A stretch of DNA of 64,000 bases from Streptomyces sp. NBC_00464 (GCF_036013915.1 NZ_CP107899.1:8410699-8474698); one strand, 5' to 3'. Shown: positions 52,279-61,562, counted from the first letter of the stretch. Notes: a model not told the origin generated them from the letters alone. Program-made: numbers and translations.

Positions 52279-53736
52279 TTACTGAGTCCGGGAAGACAGG
52301 GACGGTTCGTGGCCGGCAAGGCCGAAGTGGGTGATGCGTCCGGCACGCAGGCCGCCCGCCTCCAAAGCCCGGGCCTCGCCCGCGTCACGGGCGAAGACCT
52401 GCTGATAGATCAGCTGGGGGGAGAGAGGAAGCAAGTCCGGGCAGGGGCGCACGATTCCGTACAGCCGGTTGAAGGCATGCACCGGAACCCCGTAGGCGAA
52501 GTTCGCCGCGATGCCGCCGCCCTCGGGAATCCGAACCTGAACCCGCTCGCGCTTCCATGCCGCGTCGACAACGGTCCTGAACAGTTCCTCGACCTGCGGG
52601 CGAGACAGCAGCGCCCACCACTCCTCTCCAGTGGTGTGGGCCCGCAGCTCCAGTTCCTGCAGAGCGGCCTGTCGCTGGGCATCGAGCTCCTGCTCATGCA
52701 TGAACTCCTCCAGGACCCGGCGTTCTCGAAGTGCCGCCCGATGCCGGGATTCTTCCTCTTCGTGCCGCGCCCGAAGCCGACTGGCGGATACCTTCTGCTC
52801 CAGCTTCTGCGCGTCCCTCTCCACCTTGGCCTCATGGCGCCTTCGCTGGGCCTTCTGACCAGCGGGGGAAGCCAGCCACGCCCTACGGCGCTCCCTGGAC
52901 GCGGTCTCCAGCTCCTGCCTCCGGGCCTCACGCCGGCGCGTGTCCTCCGCCCGCTGCTTCCGCTCCCGTTCGTACGCGCTCTGCGCCTCTACCGACTGGC
53001 GGGAGGCCCACCACAGATCGCGGACAAACCAGCGAGTCTCCTCACCGACGATCCGTGTCACCTCGCGGTGAGGCGGCAGGCTCCGCCAGGGACGCAGCTG
53101 ACCGCGAAGGACCCACCTCACGAACTGGGCCAGCTCCGCCTCCTGGAAGAACCACCCGCTGGAGACGAAGCTGCCGAGACCGTCGTCCACGACCCAGGAC
53201 TCATCAACGCCCTCTGGCGCCCGTACACGCACGGACGGCACAGCCCCCAGCCACACCGGCGGGCGCTTGTGAGGGGACACCCAGCACACGCTGACGCCTT
53301 CGGGCGCGTACCGGTCGGTCCGCGCCGTGATGTCCTCCACCGTGATCGGGGAAAGCTGCGCCTCCCACGCCATGCGCTGCTCGCTGTCGGGCGAGGTCGC
53401 CATCACGTCGGCCCTCCAGGAGCCGTCGGCGGCGGCGACCTCGAGTTCGGCGAACCATCCGGCCGCGCGAATGGCTCCGGCCATCTCCAGCTTGAGCATG
53501 TGGTGTTCCCAGGACTCGTTCGCCAGGGAGCACTCCGGCGGCCGCCCGCCGTCGTGGCAGAAGAACCGCACACGGTTCGGAGAGTGCTTGGCGTGTACGC
53601 CCCACGCGCACTCAGGGCAGGTGAGGGCGACACGGGGTGAGACCTTGTAGACCCGGGACCACTCCAGGCCGGCCCCGAGGTCGGGCTGGGTCGCGTCGAT
53701 ACGGCCCGCTTCCGGGTGCAGGGCAGTAAAAGGCAT
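52279..53736 (-). CDS. CoiA-like nuclease-fold protein, copy 2
   Basis: A 485-residue paralogue of the preceding gene. ATG 53736 (MPFTALHPEAGRID) has AGGAG upstream. It keeps the CxxC module (LTCPECAWGVHAKHSPNRVR FFCHD), HHMLKLEMAGAIRAAGWFAE, SWRADVMATSP and MAWEAQLSPITVEDI, with strong conservation in the N-terminal half, while the coiled coil (QKAQRRRHEAKVERDAQKLE) has diverged. The C-terminus again ends in GRITHFGL. Tandem copies in one direction with retained upstream boxes point to duplication and functional divergence. Confidence 0.75.
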   Translation of the reverse strand: MPFTALHPEAGRIDATQPDLGAGLEWSRVYKVSPRVALTCPECAWGVHAKHSPNRVRFFCHDGGRPPECSLANESWEHHMLKLEMAGAIRAAGWFAELEVAAADGSWRADVMATSPDSEQRMAWEAQLSPITVEDITARTDRYAPEGVSVCWVSPHKRPPVWLGAVPSVRVRAPEGVDESWVVDDGLGSFVSSGWFFQEAELAQFVRWVLRGQLRPWRSLPPHREVTRIVGEETRWFVRDLWWASRQSVEAQSAYERERKQRAEDTRRREARRQELETASRERRRAWLASPAGQKAQRRRHEAKVERDAQKLEQKVSASRLRARHEEEESRHRAALRERRVLEEFMHEQELDAQRQAALQELELRAHTTGEEWWALLSRPQVEELFRTVVDAAWKRERVQVRIPEGGGIAANFAYGVPVHAFNRLYGIVRPCPDLLPLSPQLIYQQVFARDAGEARALEAGGLRAGRITHFGLAGHEPSLSSRTQ

Positions 53737-53779
53737 AAAAGCGCATCTCCTGAATGATCTGTCGCATACGGTGACTAAC

Positions 53780-53814
53780 CTGACAGGACAGGAGATAGCA
53801 GGTAGCACTGACAA
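53780..53814. promoter_or_regulatory. Conserved upstream box of CoiA-like copy 2
   Basis: Partner of the 52213-52247 segment, 29 of 35 positions identical. It overlaps the leader of the divergent kinase gene. Confidence 0.5.
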
Positions 53815-53881
53815 TCCCGTTCCGGGCGGTGTGGAACCCCCGTCGGGTGCAGCAGATGTGCCGGCGGCCGCCGGTAGGGTC

Positions 53882-54424
53882 ATGCGGATGATGGTGGGCA
53901 CCACAGAGACTCGGCTCGTTCTCCTGCGCGGGAACAGTGCCTCGGGCAAGTCATCGATCGCGGCCCGCATCCGGGAGCGCTTCGGCCGCGGCCTGGCCCT
54001 GGTCGGCCAGGACAACCTCCGCCGGATCGTCCTGCGCGAACACGACCGCCCCGGCGGCGCGAACATCGGCCTCATCGACACCGTCGCCCGCTACAGCCTC
54101 GACGCCGGCTACCACGTCGTCCTCGAAGGCATCCTGTACGCCGACCACTACGGACAGATGCTCCAGCAGCTGCGGACCGAACACCGCGGGCACACCCACT
54201 GCTACTACCTGGACGTCCCCTTCCCCGAGACCCTGGCCAGGCACGCGACCAAACCCATCGCGGACGAGGTCGACGAGAACCAGCTGCGTGAGTGGTACCG
54301 GCCGCTTGATCTCCTGCCCGGCAGCATCGAGACCGTCATCGACGCCGACAGCATCCTGACGGACACCGTCGACCGCATCATGCACGACACCGACCTCGCA
54401 CGGCTCCCCGCACGGGACCACTGA
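53882..54424 (+). CDS. P-loop kinase, Zeta/chloramphenicol-phosphotransferase-like
   Basis: A 180-residue protein; ATG 53882 begins just before MMVGTTETRLVLLRGNSASG KSS, with Walker A GNSASGKSS. Further features: GLALVGQDNLRRIVLREHDR, VVLEGILYADHYGQML, and a lid/Arg region (FPETLARHATKPIADEVDEN). This fits small AAA-type kinases widespread in Streptomyces that phosphorylate small molecules. An upstream in-frame start at 53771 would add an unconserved tail. No antitoxin neighbour is evident, so zeta-type toxicity is not indicated. Confidence 0.75.
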   Translation: MRMMVGTTETRLVLLRGNSASGKSSIAARIRERFGRGLALVGQDNLRRIVLREHDRPGGANIGLIDTVARYSLDAGYHVVLEGILYADHYGQMLQQLRTEHRGHTHCYYLDVPFPETLARHATKPIADEVDENQLREWYRPLDLLPGSIETVIDADSILTDTVDRIMHDTDLARLPARDH

Positions 54425-54499
54425 CCAGCGCCGGGCAACGAGTACGGACGCGTGTGTCCCGACATGACAAGGAAATCGAACATACGCTCTAATGCCGGG

Positions 54500-54742
54500 A
54501 TGGATGCCCCCACCTTCCCCGCCGACCTGGTCCAGGCCCAGCGCGACCTCAACGCCACGTACGACGCCCTCGCAGCCCCCCGCCAGCACGGCAACACCGC
54601 ACTGCGCCGCCGCCTGCTCCTCCTGTCCGCCCGCATCTGGTGGCACCCCTTCTGGAACACCCGCCCGCCCGGCAGGCCGGCGGACCGGACCGAACTACGC
54701 CGCCAGGCCCGCGGTGACTGTCACGTAGCGAGGGCGGCATGA
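54500..54742 (+). CDS. Hypothetical protein
   Basis: An 80-residue basic protein (MDAPTFPADLVQAQRDLNAT; ALRRRLLLLSARIWWHPFWN). Helical, no known domain. Its TGA overlaps the next ATG (ATGA), so it is co-translated with the LexA-like protein. ATG 54500 is chosen for codon bias. Confidence 0.5.
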   Translation: MDAPTFPADLVQAQRDLNATYDALAAPRQHGNTALRRRLLLLSARIWWHPFWNTRPPGRPADRTELRRQARGDCHVARAA

Positions 54743-54957
54743 GTATCGACGCCCCGACCGATCGGCAGGTCCAGATTCTGCGGGTGATCAGAAACTGGAT
54801 CGCGGATCACGGCGAAGGGCCCTCGATCCGCCAGATCGGAGAACGGGTCGGCCTGTCCAGCACCAGCTCGGTCGCCTACCAACTCGGTCGCCTGGAAGGC
54901 CTGGGACTGATCAGCCGCACTGGGCGCCGTTGGCGCTCCTGCCACCTCGGCACCTGA
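54739..54957 (+). CDS. LexA-type DNA-binding domain protein lacking the protease domain
   Basis: A 72-residue protein consisting only of the LexA N-terminal winged helix: DRQVQILRVIRNWIADHGEG, PSIRQIGERVGLSSTSSVAY (recognition helix), QLGRLEGLGLISRTGRRWRS (wing). The Ser-Lys autopeptidase domain is missing, so it cannot self-cleave in the SOS response. It could bind SOS boxes constitutively or other sites. It is coupled to the upstream small gene. Confidence 0.8.
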   Translation: MSIDAPTDRQVQILRVIRNWIADHGEGPSIRQIGERVGLSSTSSVAYQLGRLEGLGLISRTGRRWRSCHLGT

Positions 54958-55175
54958 GTTCTTCGCTCTGCCAGCGGCACGCGGCCTACCGGGCCTTGTT
55001 CCCGGCCCGTCACAGAGCTCCGGACCGGTGACCAGGCCGACGACCTGGCGGCGGTGGCCTGGGGGGCCAGTCCGCTGCGCCTCGGCCTCGGTGGCGGGCT
55101 CGGCGCGGGTCCGCCACAGCATGCCGGGCAGGTCTCGGAGTCGCGCCTTACGGCGGGGCGTCGTACACAGGGAAC

Positions 55176-55376
55176 ATGAGCGAGGAACAGACGTCGTGGC
55201 ACCCGGGCGAGATCGTGCCGGAGAGCGGGATCTACGAGTGCGACTGCGGGGCGGGTCACCACTGGAGCACCGACGTGAAAGGCCACCGGTTCCCGCCCGT
55301 TCCTGCAGGCTGCCCCGGGGCCGCGTGGGCGTTCCGGACGGACGCGCACCCCGACTCTTCGTACCCAGGCACCTGA
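55176..55376 (+). CDS. Small Cys/His protein
   Basis: A 66-residue protein (MSEEQTSWHPGEIVPESGIY; ECDCGAGHHWSTDVKGHRFP; PVPAGCPGAAW). The C-x-C...H...H...C arrangement suggests one bound metal, similar to short YjzC-like or rubredoxin-like proteins. No partner identified. The 218 bp before it hold no supported feature. Confidence 0.55.
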   Translation: MSEEQTSWHPGEIVPESGIYECDCGAGHHWSTDVKGHRFPPVPAGCPGAAWAFRTDAHPDSSYPGT

Positions 55377-55410
55377 TCAGCCGGAAGGGAGCCCAGGGCG
55401 GTTATGGAGA

Positions 55411-56316
55411 TCAGGCCGGTGGTGTACGTGAGCCGTCCTCGGGAGGCGTGAGGAGCGGGCCGGGGCCGGCGGCCCGGCGGCCTGGGACGGCGGGGGAGAG
55501 GTAGCCGCGGCCCCGGGCCGCTTTTATCCAGTCCTTGATAGTCGGTTCCGGGCGGTTGAACAGGTCAGCCAGGCGGCGATGGAGGCCAGGACCGTTGATG
55601 GCTTCACGGAGATAGGCATGGGCCACGGCGCGCAGGAGGCCACCGTCGAGCGGGGGCCGCCCTCGCTGCGCCGGCTGTGCGAGCGCGTTCGCATTCTCCA
55701 GGGCTCGCAGGGACGGTGGTGCGAGGTCTGATCCCGCGGCCCGCGATCTGCCCAAGACCGTGACACCTTCCTCCTTCCACGACTGGTCGGCCAGCTCGGC
55801 CTGGGCCCGGGCGACGATCTGACCCAGTGGGATGCGGCGCAACACGTCACTGGTGATCGGCACGGACACTGCTACCGCCGCATCCTCGTCCGGAGGGCCG
55901 ACGAAGTCTCCCCAGTCGTCCCAGTAACCCCACCCTGGCCGCCAGAGCTCGAGTTCGATTACTCCGAGGCCGGTTCCTTGGTTCGCGAGGATGCCGTGCA
56001 CAGTAACCGGCAGATCAGCTGCCTTGTAGAGAAAGTCCGCGACATAGCCGGGGCCGCGCTCTCGCTCTTTGACGAACAGAGTGAGTTCCGGGCCTGGTAC
56101 GGCATCTTCGGGGATCTCCGCCAGGTCGGGGTAGTCATCCCAGGGTTCCATCACGGTGGAAATGAGAGAGCTCTTCCAGAGGTCAAGCTCCTGCGTGCTG
56201 CGCGCACAGTCGTAGGAGTGGTCACGGACACGAGGATGGTCTGGCTTCACGCGGAGTTCGTCTTCGGGAGCATCGGGGTTGGCGTAATCGTCGGCGCTGA
56301 ACACGGGCTCGGGCAT
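55411..56316 (-). CDS. Hypothetical protein with C-terminal HTH-like segment
   Basis: A 301-residue acidic protein (MPEPVFSADDYANPDAPEDE). The middle is beta-rich (ELTLFVKERERGPGYVADFL; GTGLGVIELELWRPGWGYWD). The end contains LHRRLADLFNRPEPTIKDWI KAARGRGYLSPAVPGRRAAG, which looks like a HTH of the kind that closes several actinobacterial proteins with a Gly/Pro-rich tail. Role unknown, perhaps regulatory. Confidence 0.6.
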   Translation of the reverse strand: MPEPVFSADDYANPDAPEDELRVKPDHPRVRDHSYDCARSTQELDLWKSSLISTVMEPWDDYPDLAEIPEDAVPGPELTLFVKERERGPGYVADFLYKAADLPVTVHGILANQGTGLGVIELELWRPGWGYWDDWGDFVGPPDEDAAVAVSVPITSDVLRRIPLGQIVARAQAELADQSWKEEGVTVLGRSRAAGSDLAPPSLRALENANALAQPAQRGRPPLDGGLLRAVAHAYLREAINGPGLHRRLADLFNRPEPTIKDWIKAARGRGYLSPAVPGRRAAGPGPLLTPPEDGSRTPPA

Positions 56317-56445
56317 ACGCCCAGGCTAAAGACAACCGGTTCGCGCAGTGGAGGGGAAAAGCGGGTGAGTAGGAGCGCGAGACAAGTCATCCTGACACTG
56401 CCCGCAGGTCTGGGGACCAGTGGCGCCCAGCTGGCGTTGGCACAG

Positions 56446-57369
56446 TCACCCGAGCTCGTTGTTTCCCAGCGCGTGCCGTGCCGCGGTCAGGAACATTCTT
56501 CGGGTCTCGCTCAGCCGAGTGGACTGGCCCGTCATGTACTCGAGGACGGTGATCCGGCCCTCGTTGACGGCGTCGCGCAACAGCACGGCAGCTTCTTCGC
56601 GCGGCAGGTCGGTCCTCTCGAAAAGCTGCACTGCCATCTCGTACACGTGCCGCAGGGCAGCGTAGGCCTCACCGATGGATTCGAACGGGTGGTCACCTCG
56701 CGGTACGTAGTGGCCGAGAGCGCTGATCGTGCCCGGACGGACACCGCGCGGCGTTTCCACAGCTGAATAGGCGTCGCGCATGCCGGCGAGACGTACCTGG
56801 AGGTCGAGCAGCGCGTTGACCGCATCATTAATCGGTGTGTTCAGCAGCTCCCGCCGTGTGACAGCGCTCCTCTCTTCCACCTGCCTGGCATAGAGGGCAC
56901 GCCAGGTACGGGCAGCGAAACTGCTGCCCAGCGCGGCGTCAGCGATCTCATCGCAACAGATCACCAGCTCCTGCGCGGCCCCCACCAGTTCTGCGTCGCC
57001 CTCCAGCTCCAAGACAGCTAGCGCCCTCTGGAGATCACGACTGGCCGGACGCAGATTGTCCGATGCGCCCGTGCCATCCAGGACCTGGTCCAGAATCCCG
57101 ACCAGCTCCCCGATGGCGAGGAGGAAGACCGAACATGCCTCCCGGCGCACGCCGCGCAGCCACTGGTCGTGAGCCGAGTCCGACTGTGCTCGGACCGTGT
57201 CCAGCGCGGCTTGGTAGGCCGTTTCCGCTTGGCGGAGACCTGCCTCGTGTGTGGCGCTGGCAGTCTGGAGTGCAGCACGAAGCTGCCAGCGGCCGATCAG
57301 TAGCGTGCACGGCACCCCCACGACAGCTACCGAGGTGGTGGCGACCAGCGCGATCCCTTGTAAGTCCAT
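56446..57369 (-). CDS. Membrane-anchored helical protein
   Basis: A 307-residue protein with one N-terminal membrane helix (GIALVATTSVAVVGVPCTLL) followed by a coiled coil (LRQAETAYQAALDTVRAQSD) and an all-helical cytoplasmic domain (LRPASRDLQRALAVLELEGD; AAVLLRDAVNEGRITVLEYM). No enzymatic motif. Start ATG 57369. Confidence 0.6.
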   Translation of the reverse strand: MDLQGIALVATTSVAVVGVPCTLLIGRWQLRAALQTASATHEAGLRQAETAYQAALDTVRAQSDSAHDQWLRGVRREACSVFLLAIGELVGILDQVLDGTGASDNLRPASRDLQRALAVLELEGDAELVGAAQELVICCDEIADAALGSSFAARTWRALYARQVEERSAVTRRELLNTPINDAVNALLDLQVRLAGMRDAYSAVETPRGVRPGTISALGHYVPRGDHPFESIGEAYAALRHVYEMAVQLFERTDLPREEAAVLLRDAVNEGRITVLEYMTGQSTRLSETRRMFLTAARHALGNNELG

Positions 57370-57475
57370 CGCAGCTCATCGTGCCAATCCGCAGCAGGTG
57401 AGACAGGGGATTCAGCTCAAGTCACCACCTGCCCAACGCAGGGGAACGCGTCTCTGACAGAGGTCGGTACGCCCT

Positions 57476-57700
57476 CTACGCTGCCGCGTATGGCACGCAC
57501 AGCTCGGCAGCAGTCGCGGGCAGCTTCTCCGCGAACGCGCGGGCCTCTTCGACGTTCTGGTGGAACATCATGACCGTACGCAGGTTGTACGCGGCCGCGT
57601 GCTCCAGGAGCGCGGTCTGCAACAGGGCCAGGCGCCGGCCCCGCCGCGTCTCCTCCGACTTCCCGAGGACCGGCGAGGGAGCTGGCCCGCCCTGGAGTTC
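57476..57700 (-). pseudogene. DEAD/DEAH-type helicase fragment
   Basis: The frame encodes EETRRGRRLALLQTALLEHA, AAYNLRTVMMFHQNVEEARA and FAEKLPATAAEL, resembling the junction of helicase domain 2 in large actinobacterial helicases. No start and no catalytic motifs are present. Between 57701 and 58115 nothing else is supported. Confidence 0.5.
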
Positions 57701-58221
57701 CCGGTAGTCGTGGCCTCGCTCGGGCTCAGCGTCCGTCTCACCGTCGCTGCCGGAGAGCCGGGCTCCCGGGCCGAGACAGTGGATGCGCCTCGTCCCGGCT
57801 CTGCGCGGCTGCCCGGAGTCGGGGACGAGCATCTGGAGGCCGGAGCCGGCCGCGGCCGTGCACGTCGCGTACGAGAAGGACACGCGGCGCGCCCTTCTCA
57901 CCGGCTGGTGCCGAGGCCGGCTCTCTGGCCTGGCCTTGCCGCAGGGCTTGGCCCCGACTACTCCTTCGCTGGTCTTTCGACCAGTTCGACCAGCACCGTG
58001 GCGAGTTGATGCTGGTCGTGGGGGTGAGACTCTGAGGTGAGGCGGAGAGCCGCAGATTTGTCCGTCCCAGGGTATTGAAGCTCTACTAGGCCCAGGCCGG
58101 TTAGGGTGCCTTCTTCTAGGACTTGTCCGGCCGATCATGGTCTCGGCTACTGAGGCATAGCGGGAGCTGCAGCTCGTCGATGACATGGTCGGCCCTCGGC
58201 ACCGTGTGCCAGGGTGGCGGT

Positions 58222-58803
58222 ATGGATTGGCAGTCTGAGAGCCCGGAACTCTGGGCATTTTTGGAGACCTTGCACCGCGGCGACATCCTGTCCGGCACCG
58301 TCGCGGCGATCGAACGGTTCGGAGTCTTCGTGGCCCTGGACGACGGACCTGCCCATCCCCTCTTCCCCGGTGTCGGGTTCATCGTCATCCCCGAACTGTC
58401 CTGGAGGCGCATCGACGCCCCCACCGATGTCGTTCACGTAGGCCAGCGGGTCTCGTGCGAGTTCCTCCAGTTCGACACCTACAACCTGGAGGCCAGACTG
58501 TCCTTGAAGGCGCTGGAGCCCGACCCCCTGCGGGCTTTCGCCGACCGCACGGTGGGTCAGGAAATCCGCGGAACAGTGGAGAAGACAGTTCCCATCGGCG
58601 TCTTCGTCGAGCTCGGAGACGGGTTCGTCGGGCTGGTCCCCTCCAGAGAGATCGACGGTCGGCCCGCCGTGAGTCCGGTGGAAGACTTGAAGGCCGGAGA
58701 GGAGATCACCGTCATCGTCACGGAAATCGACCTGCCGACCCGTCGAATCTTTCTTTCCAGGCCGAAGAACGCCCAGCGCGAAGGTGTCGTGTCGGCCACG
58801 TGA
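58222..58803 (+). CDS. Protein with two S1 RNA-binding domains (IS passenger)
   Basis: A 193-residue protein with ATG 58222. First S1 fold: RGDILSGTVAAIERFGVFVA LDD...FIVIPELSW...GQRVSCEFLQFD. Second: GQEIRGTVEKTVPIGVFVEL GDGFVGLVPSREI...GEEITVIVTEIDLPTRRIFL. S1 domains bind single-stranded RNA; similar stand-alone proteins occur in Streptomyces chromosomes with unknown role. The gene lies inside an IS5-type element, 25 bp before the transposase. Confidence 0.85.
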   Translation: MDWQSESPELWAFLETLHRGDILSGTVAAIERFGVFVALDDGPAHPLFPGVGFIVIPELSWRRIDAPTDVVHVGQRVSCEFLQFDTYNLEARLSLKALEPDPLRAFADRTVGQEIRGTVEKTVPIGVFVELGDGFVGLVPSREIDGRPAVSPVEDLKAGEEITVIVTEIDLPTRRIFLSRPKNAQREGVVSAT

Positions 58804-58828
58804 CGGCCAGCGTGTTCCAGCCGTTGAT

Positions 58829-59766
58829 GTGAGCATGGGGCGGGGTGATCTGAGTGATGCCGAGTGGGAGCGGCTGCGGCCGTTCCTGCCTGTTAGCAAC
58901 CGGCGTTGTGGCAGGTGGCGGGATCACCGGCAGGTGATCGACGGGATTCTGCACCGGGTGCGGACCGGCGTTCAGTGGCGTGACCTGCCCGAACGGTTCG
59001 GTCCGTGGAAGACGGTCTATGAACGCCACCGCCTGTGGTCGGCCGACGGGACCTGGGAGCGTCTGCTCCAGCAGGTCCAGGCCACGGCTGACGCTGCAGG
59101 CGAGATCGACTGGGACATCTCGGTCGACTCCACCATCGTCCGCGCGCATCAGCATGCGGCAGGCGCCCGCACCGACCCACCGCCGGCCCCAGGACCAAAG
59201 GGGGCCTCAGGGGTGGAACACCAGACCGAGACGCCGTGGCAGAGCCTTCTCGCCCGCCTGGTGGAGGTGGTGCTGGAGGTGAGGGCCTGGGCCGCTCTCG
59301 GGGCGGGTTCACCAGCAAGCTTCACCTGAGCGCGGACGGCCGCTGCCGCCCTCTGTCCCTGATCGTCACGCCAGGTCAGCGGGCAGACTGCACCCAGTTC
59401 ATCGCGGTGCTGGAGAAGATCCGAGTGCCTAGACCGGGCCTGGGACGGCCACGCAAGAAGCCCGACAGCCTTGCGGCCGACAGGGCCTACAGCAACGGCC
59501 TCATTCGCGAGTACTTGCGACGGCGGGGCATCCGCCACACGATTCCGGAAAAGAGTGACAGCCAGGCGGCCCGCCGGCGCAAAGGCACACGCGGTGGACG
59601 GCCGCCCGGCTTCGATGAGGACCGTTACAAGAAGCGCAACACCGTCGAGCGGGCGATCAATCGCATGAAGCAGTTCCGAGCCGTCGCCACTCGCTACGAC
59701 AAGCGCGGTTACGTCTTCCTCGGCACCGCCACCGCGGCGGCCGTCGCGATCTGGCTCCGCACATGA
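58829..59766 (+). CDS. IS5-family transposase, two frames
   Basis: The first frame starts at GTG 58829 or ATG 58835 (MGRGDLSDAEWERLRPFLPV; LHRVRTGVQWRDLPERFGPW; ISVDSTIVRAHQHAAGA, first Asp). Near 59280 coding passes to the -1 frame: GEGLGRSRGGFTSKLHLSAD, KKPDSLAADRAYSNGLIREY (second Asp) and RNTVERAINRMKQFRAVATR (Glu). Such a change is programmed in IS427-like elements; I do not see a classic A-rich slippery run, so an inactivating shift is possible. All three acidic residues are present. Confidence 0.8.
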
Positions 59767-59803
59767 TCGGCCGGACAAGTCCTAGCCGGCGGACTGGAGA
59801 CGG

Positions 59804-60076
59804 ATGATGGAGCAGGACGAGGCCCTACAGCTTGCGGCGGGGGTCCTTGCGCACAGTCAGCGTGATGACGAACCGCCTCTCGCCATCGACGCAAAGCGGG
59901 TCCGTGAGAGCAACGGGTTGCTGATCGTGCCCTACAACTCTGTGCAGTACCTCGCCTCGCGTGATGCGAGAGAGCAGCTGTTGGACTGCTGGCCCATCCT
60001 CGTCGACCTTGCACTTGGAGACGTGCGATTCGGAACCCTGGACGAGCGACATCTGTGGAGGAGTCCGAGCACCTGA
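59804..60076 (+). CDS. YrhB/Imm35-like immunity-family protein
   Basis: A 90-residue protein (MMEQDEALQLAAGVLAHSQR; LLIVPYNSVQYLASRDAREQ; LLDCWPILVDLALGDVRFGT). The VPYNSVQYL...PILVD pattern is typical of YrhB-domain/Imm35 proteins, a group of predicted immunity proteins. It stands alone between two passenger-bearing IS elements, so its toxin is missing. Confidence 0.7.
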   Translation: MMEQDEALQLAAGVLAHSQRDDEPPLAIDAKRVRESNGLLIVPYNSVQYLASRDAREQLLDCWPILVDLALGDVRFGTLDERHLWRSPST

Positions 60077-60154
60077 CGAGTCTGCGGCTGTTCGCCACAG
60101 CAGTTACGTGACGCCCTTACAACCGCTAACACAATGAGGTGCTGGGGCCAGTTC

Positions 60155-60685
60155 CTATAGGTTTCCCGGCTCGCCGTTGGCGACGAACCGTGTCAGGACT
60201 TGCTCCAACTGCTCCAGAAACTGCCGCAGGTCATCGGCCACCCGGTCGAGCTCGGGCCCGTCCAGCGATGCCGTTCGCGTCCGATAGACCGCCCCGCCAG
60301 GACCAGCGACATAGGATAGGCCGCCGCCGTTCGAGCCCATCACCAGCCCGCGGGCCTTCTGGTCCGCGCCGACTTCGACAGCTCCGCACTCCGTGAGCTG
60401 CAGAAGGACATCCCCTGCTGGGACGACGAAGTAGCCGTTGCCGACGTCCGCCCAAGTGACGTCACCGATGGTGTCGTAGAAGGTGACCAGGTCAGCCGGA
60501 GCGAGGCTCTCTTGGGCAAGCATGCGAGCCGTGGCCTGGTCGTCGTGGTCGGCGGGCCGGACCTCGTTGGTGCCCGGGGGAAAGCTGTGCCGGCGCTCGA
60601 AATCGTCGGTCATTGCCTTCAGTGCCTCTGAGACCCTGCTCATCCACGAAGCCAGCCAAGCAGGCGAAAGCGAACGGTCACTCAT
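60155..60685 (-). CDS. SUKH/SMI1-KNR4-like immunity-family protein (IS passenger)
   Basis: A 176-residue protein from ATG 60685 (MSDRSLSPAWLASWMSRVSE). The second half shows the SUKH pattern: LVTFYDTIGDVTWADVGNGY, VVPAGDVLLQLTECGAVEVG, RGLVMGSNGGGLSYVAGPGG and a terminal helix (DRVADDLRQFLEQLEQVL). SUKH proteins neutralise many polymorphic toxins, often nucleases. It lies downstream of the transposase within the IS ends and has no adjacent toxin. Confidence 0.7.
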   Translation of the reverse strand: MSDRSLSPAWLASWMSRVSEALKAMTDDFERRHSFPPGTNEVRPADHDDQATARMLAQESLAPADLVTFYDTIGDVTWADVGNGYFVVPAGDVLLQLTECGAVEVGADQKARGLVMGSNGGGLSYVAGPGGAVYRTRTASLDGPELDRVADDLRQFLEQLEQVLTRFVANGEPGNL

Positions 60686-60749
60686 GAGAGCGGATCATGA
60701 CATGCGTCGCGGACATTCACGAGGTGACCAGCAATCTTGCTGTTCGAGG

Positions 60750-61562
60750 TCAACGCAATGTCCTGAGTTGTCGGTGGGTGATGAGGCAGCAGGCGAGTTT
60801 GAGGAAGGCTTCGTGGATGTCTGCTCGTCGCTCCCAGCGGATGCGGAGGGCGTTTGAAGCCGTGGAGCCAGGCGAAGCTGCGTTCGACGACCCAGCGGTA
60901 GGTGCCCAGCCCTGTGCCGTGGAGGGTGCCGCGGCGGGCGATGGCCGGCACGATGCGGCGTTTTCGGACCTGGTCGCGGTAGATGTCGTGGTCGTACCCG
61001 CGGTCGGCGAAGAGTGAGTCCGGCTTGCGTCGTGGGTGCCCGATCCGGCCTCTGATGGGTGGGATGGCGTCGATCAGCGGCATGAGCTGGGTGACGTCGT
61101 TGCGGTTGCCGCCGGTCAGGATCACGGCGAGGGGTGTGCCGTGGCCGTCGGTGATCAGGTGGTGTTTCGATCCGGATCGGCCACGATCGACCGGACTCGG
61201 TCCCGTCCGGTCCCCCCTTTTATGGCTCGCACGTGGCTGGAGTCGACCACCGCACGCGACCAGTCGAGGCGGGCTGCCGCGTTGAGCTCGGCCAGCAGCA
61301 CTTCGTGCAGCTGCTGCCAGACGCCAGCCTCGTTCCAGTCTCGCAGTCGCCGCCAGCAGGTCATACCCGAGCCGAAGCCCAGCTCCTTGGGCAGGTACTC
61401 CCATTGGATGCCGGTGTGCAGGACAAAGAGGATGCCGCACAGCACCTGTCGGTCCGGCAGCGGCTTCCGTCCAGGGTGCCGAACCCGGCGTTCCTTGCGT
61501 GGCAGCAGCGGCTCGATCCGCTCCCACAGGTCATCCGACACGATCCACGGCGAAGTCCCCAT
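60750..61562 (-). pseudogene. IS5-family transposase, frameshifted
   Basis: ATG 61562 starts MGTSPWIVSDDLWERIEPLL PRKERR; GGILFVLHTG-type helices and AVVDSSHVRAIKGG (first Asp) follow. Near 61205 coding changes frame to SPVDRGRSGSKHHLITDGHG, DSLFADRGYDHDIYRDQV (second Asp), TYRWVVERSFAWLHGFKR (Glu). One extra C in CGCCCTCC near 60860 shifts the last 35 codons; removing it restores LRIRWERRADIHEAFLKLAC and a TGA at 60750. The first shift may be programmed, the second is damage. Confidence 0.8.

Larger units (their letters stand above)
58119..59782 (+). mobile_element. IS5-type element carrying an S1-domain gene
   Basis: Ends are exact inverted repeats: GGACTTGTCCGGCCGATCAT starting at 58119 and its complement ending at 59782, within 24 identical positions (58116-58139, 59762-59785). 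TA flanks both sides (58117-58118, 59783-59784), consistent with a 2-bp target duplication of IS427-like elements. Inside are an S1-domain gene and a frameshifted transposase, both on the plus strand. The right repeat starts inside the transposase stop, the left one is 103 bp before the S1 gene. Confidence 0.75.
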
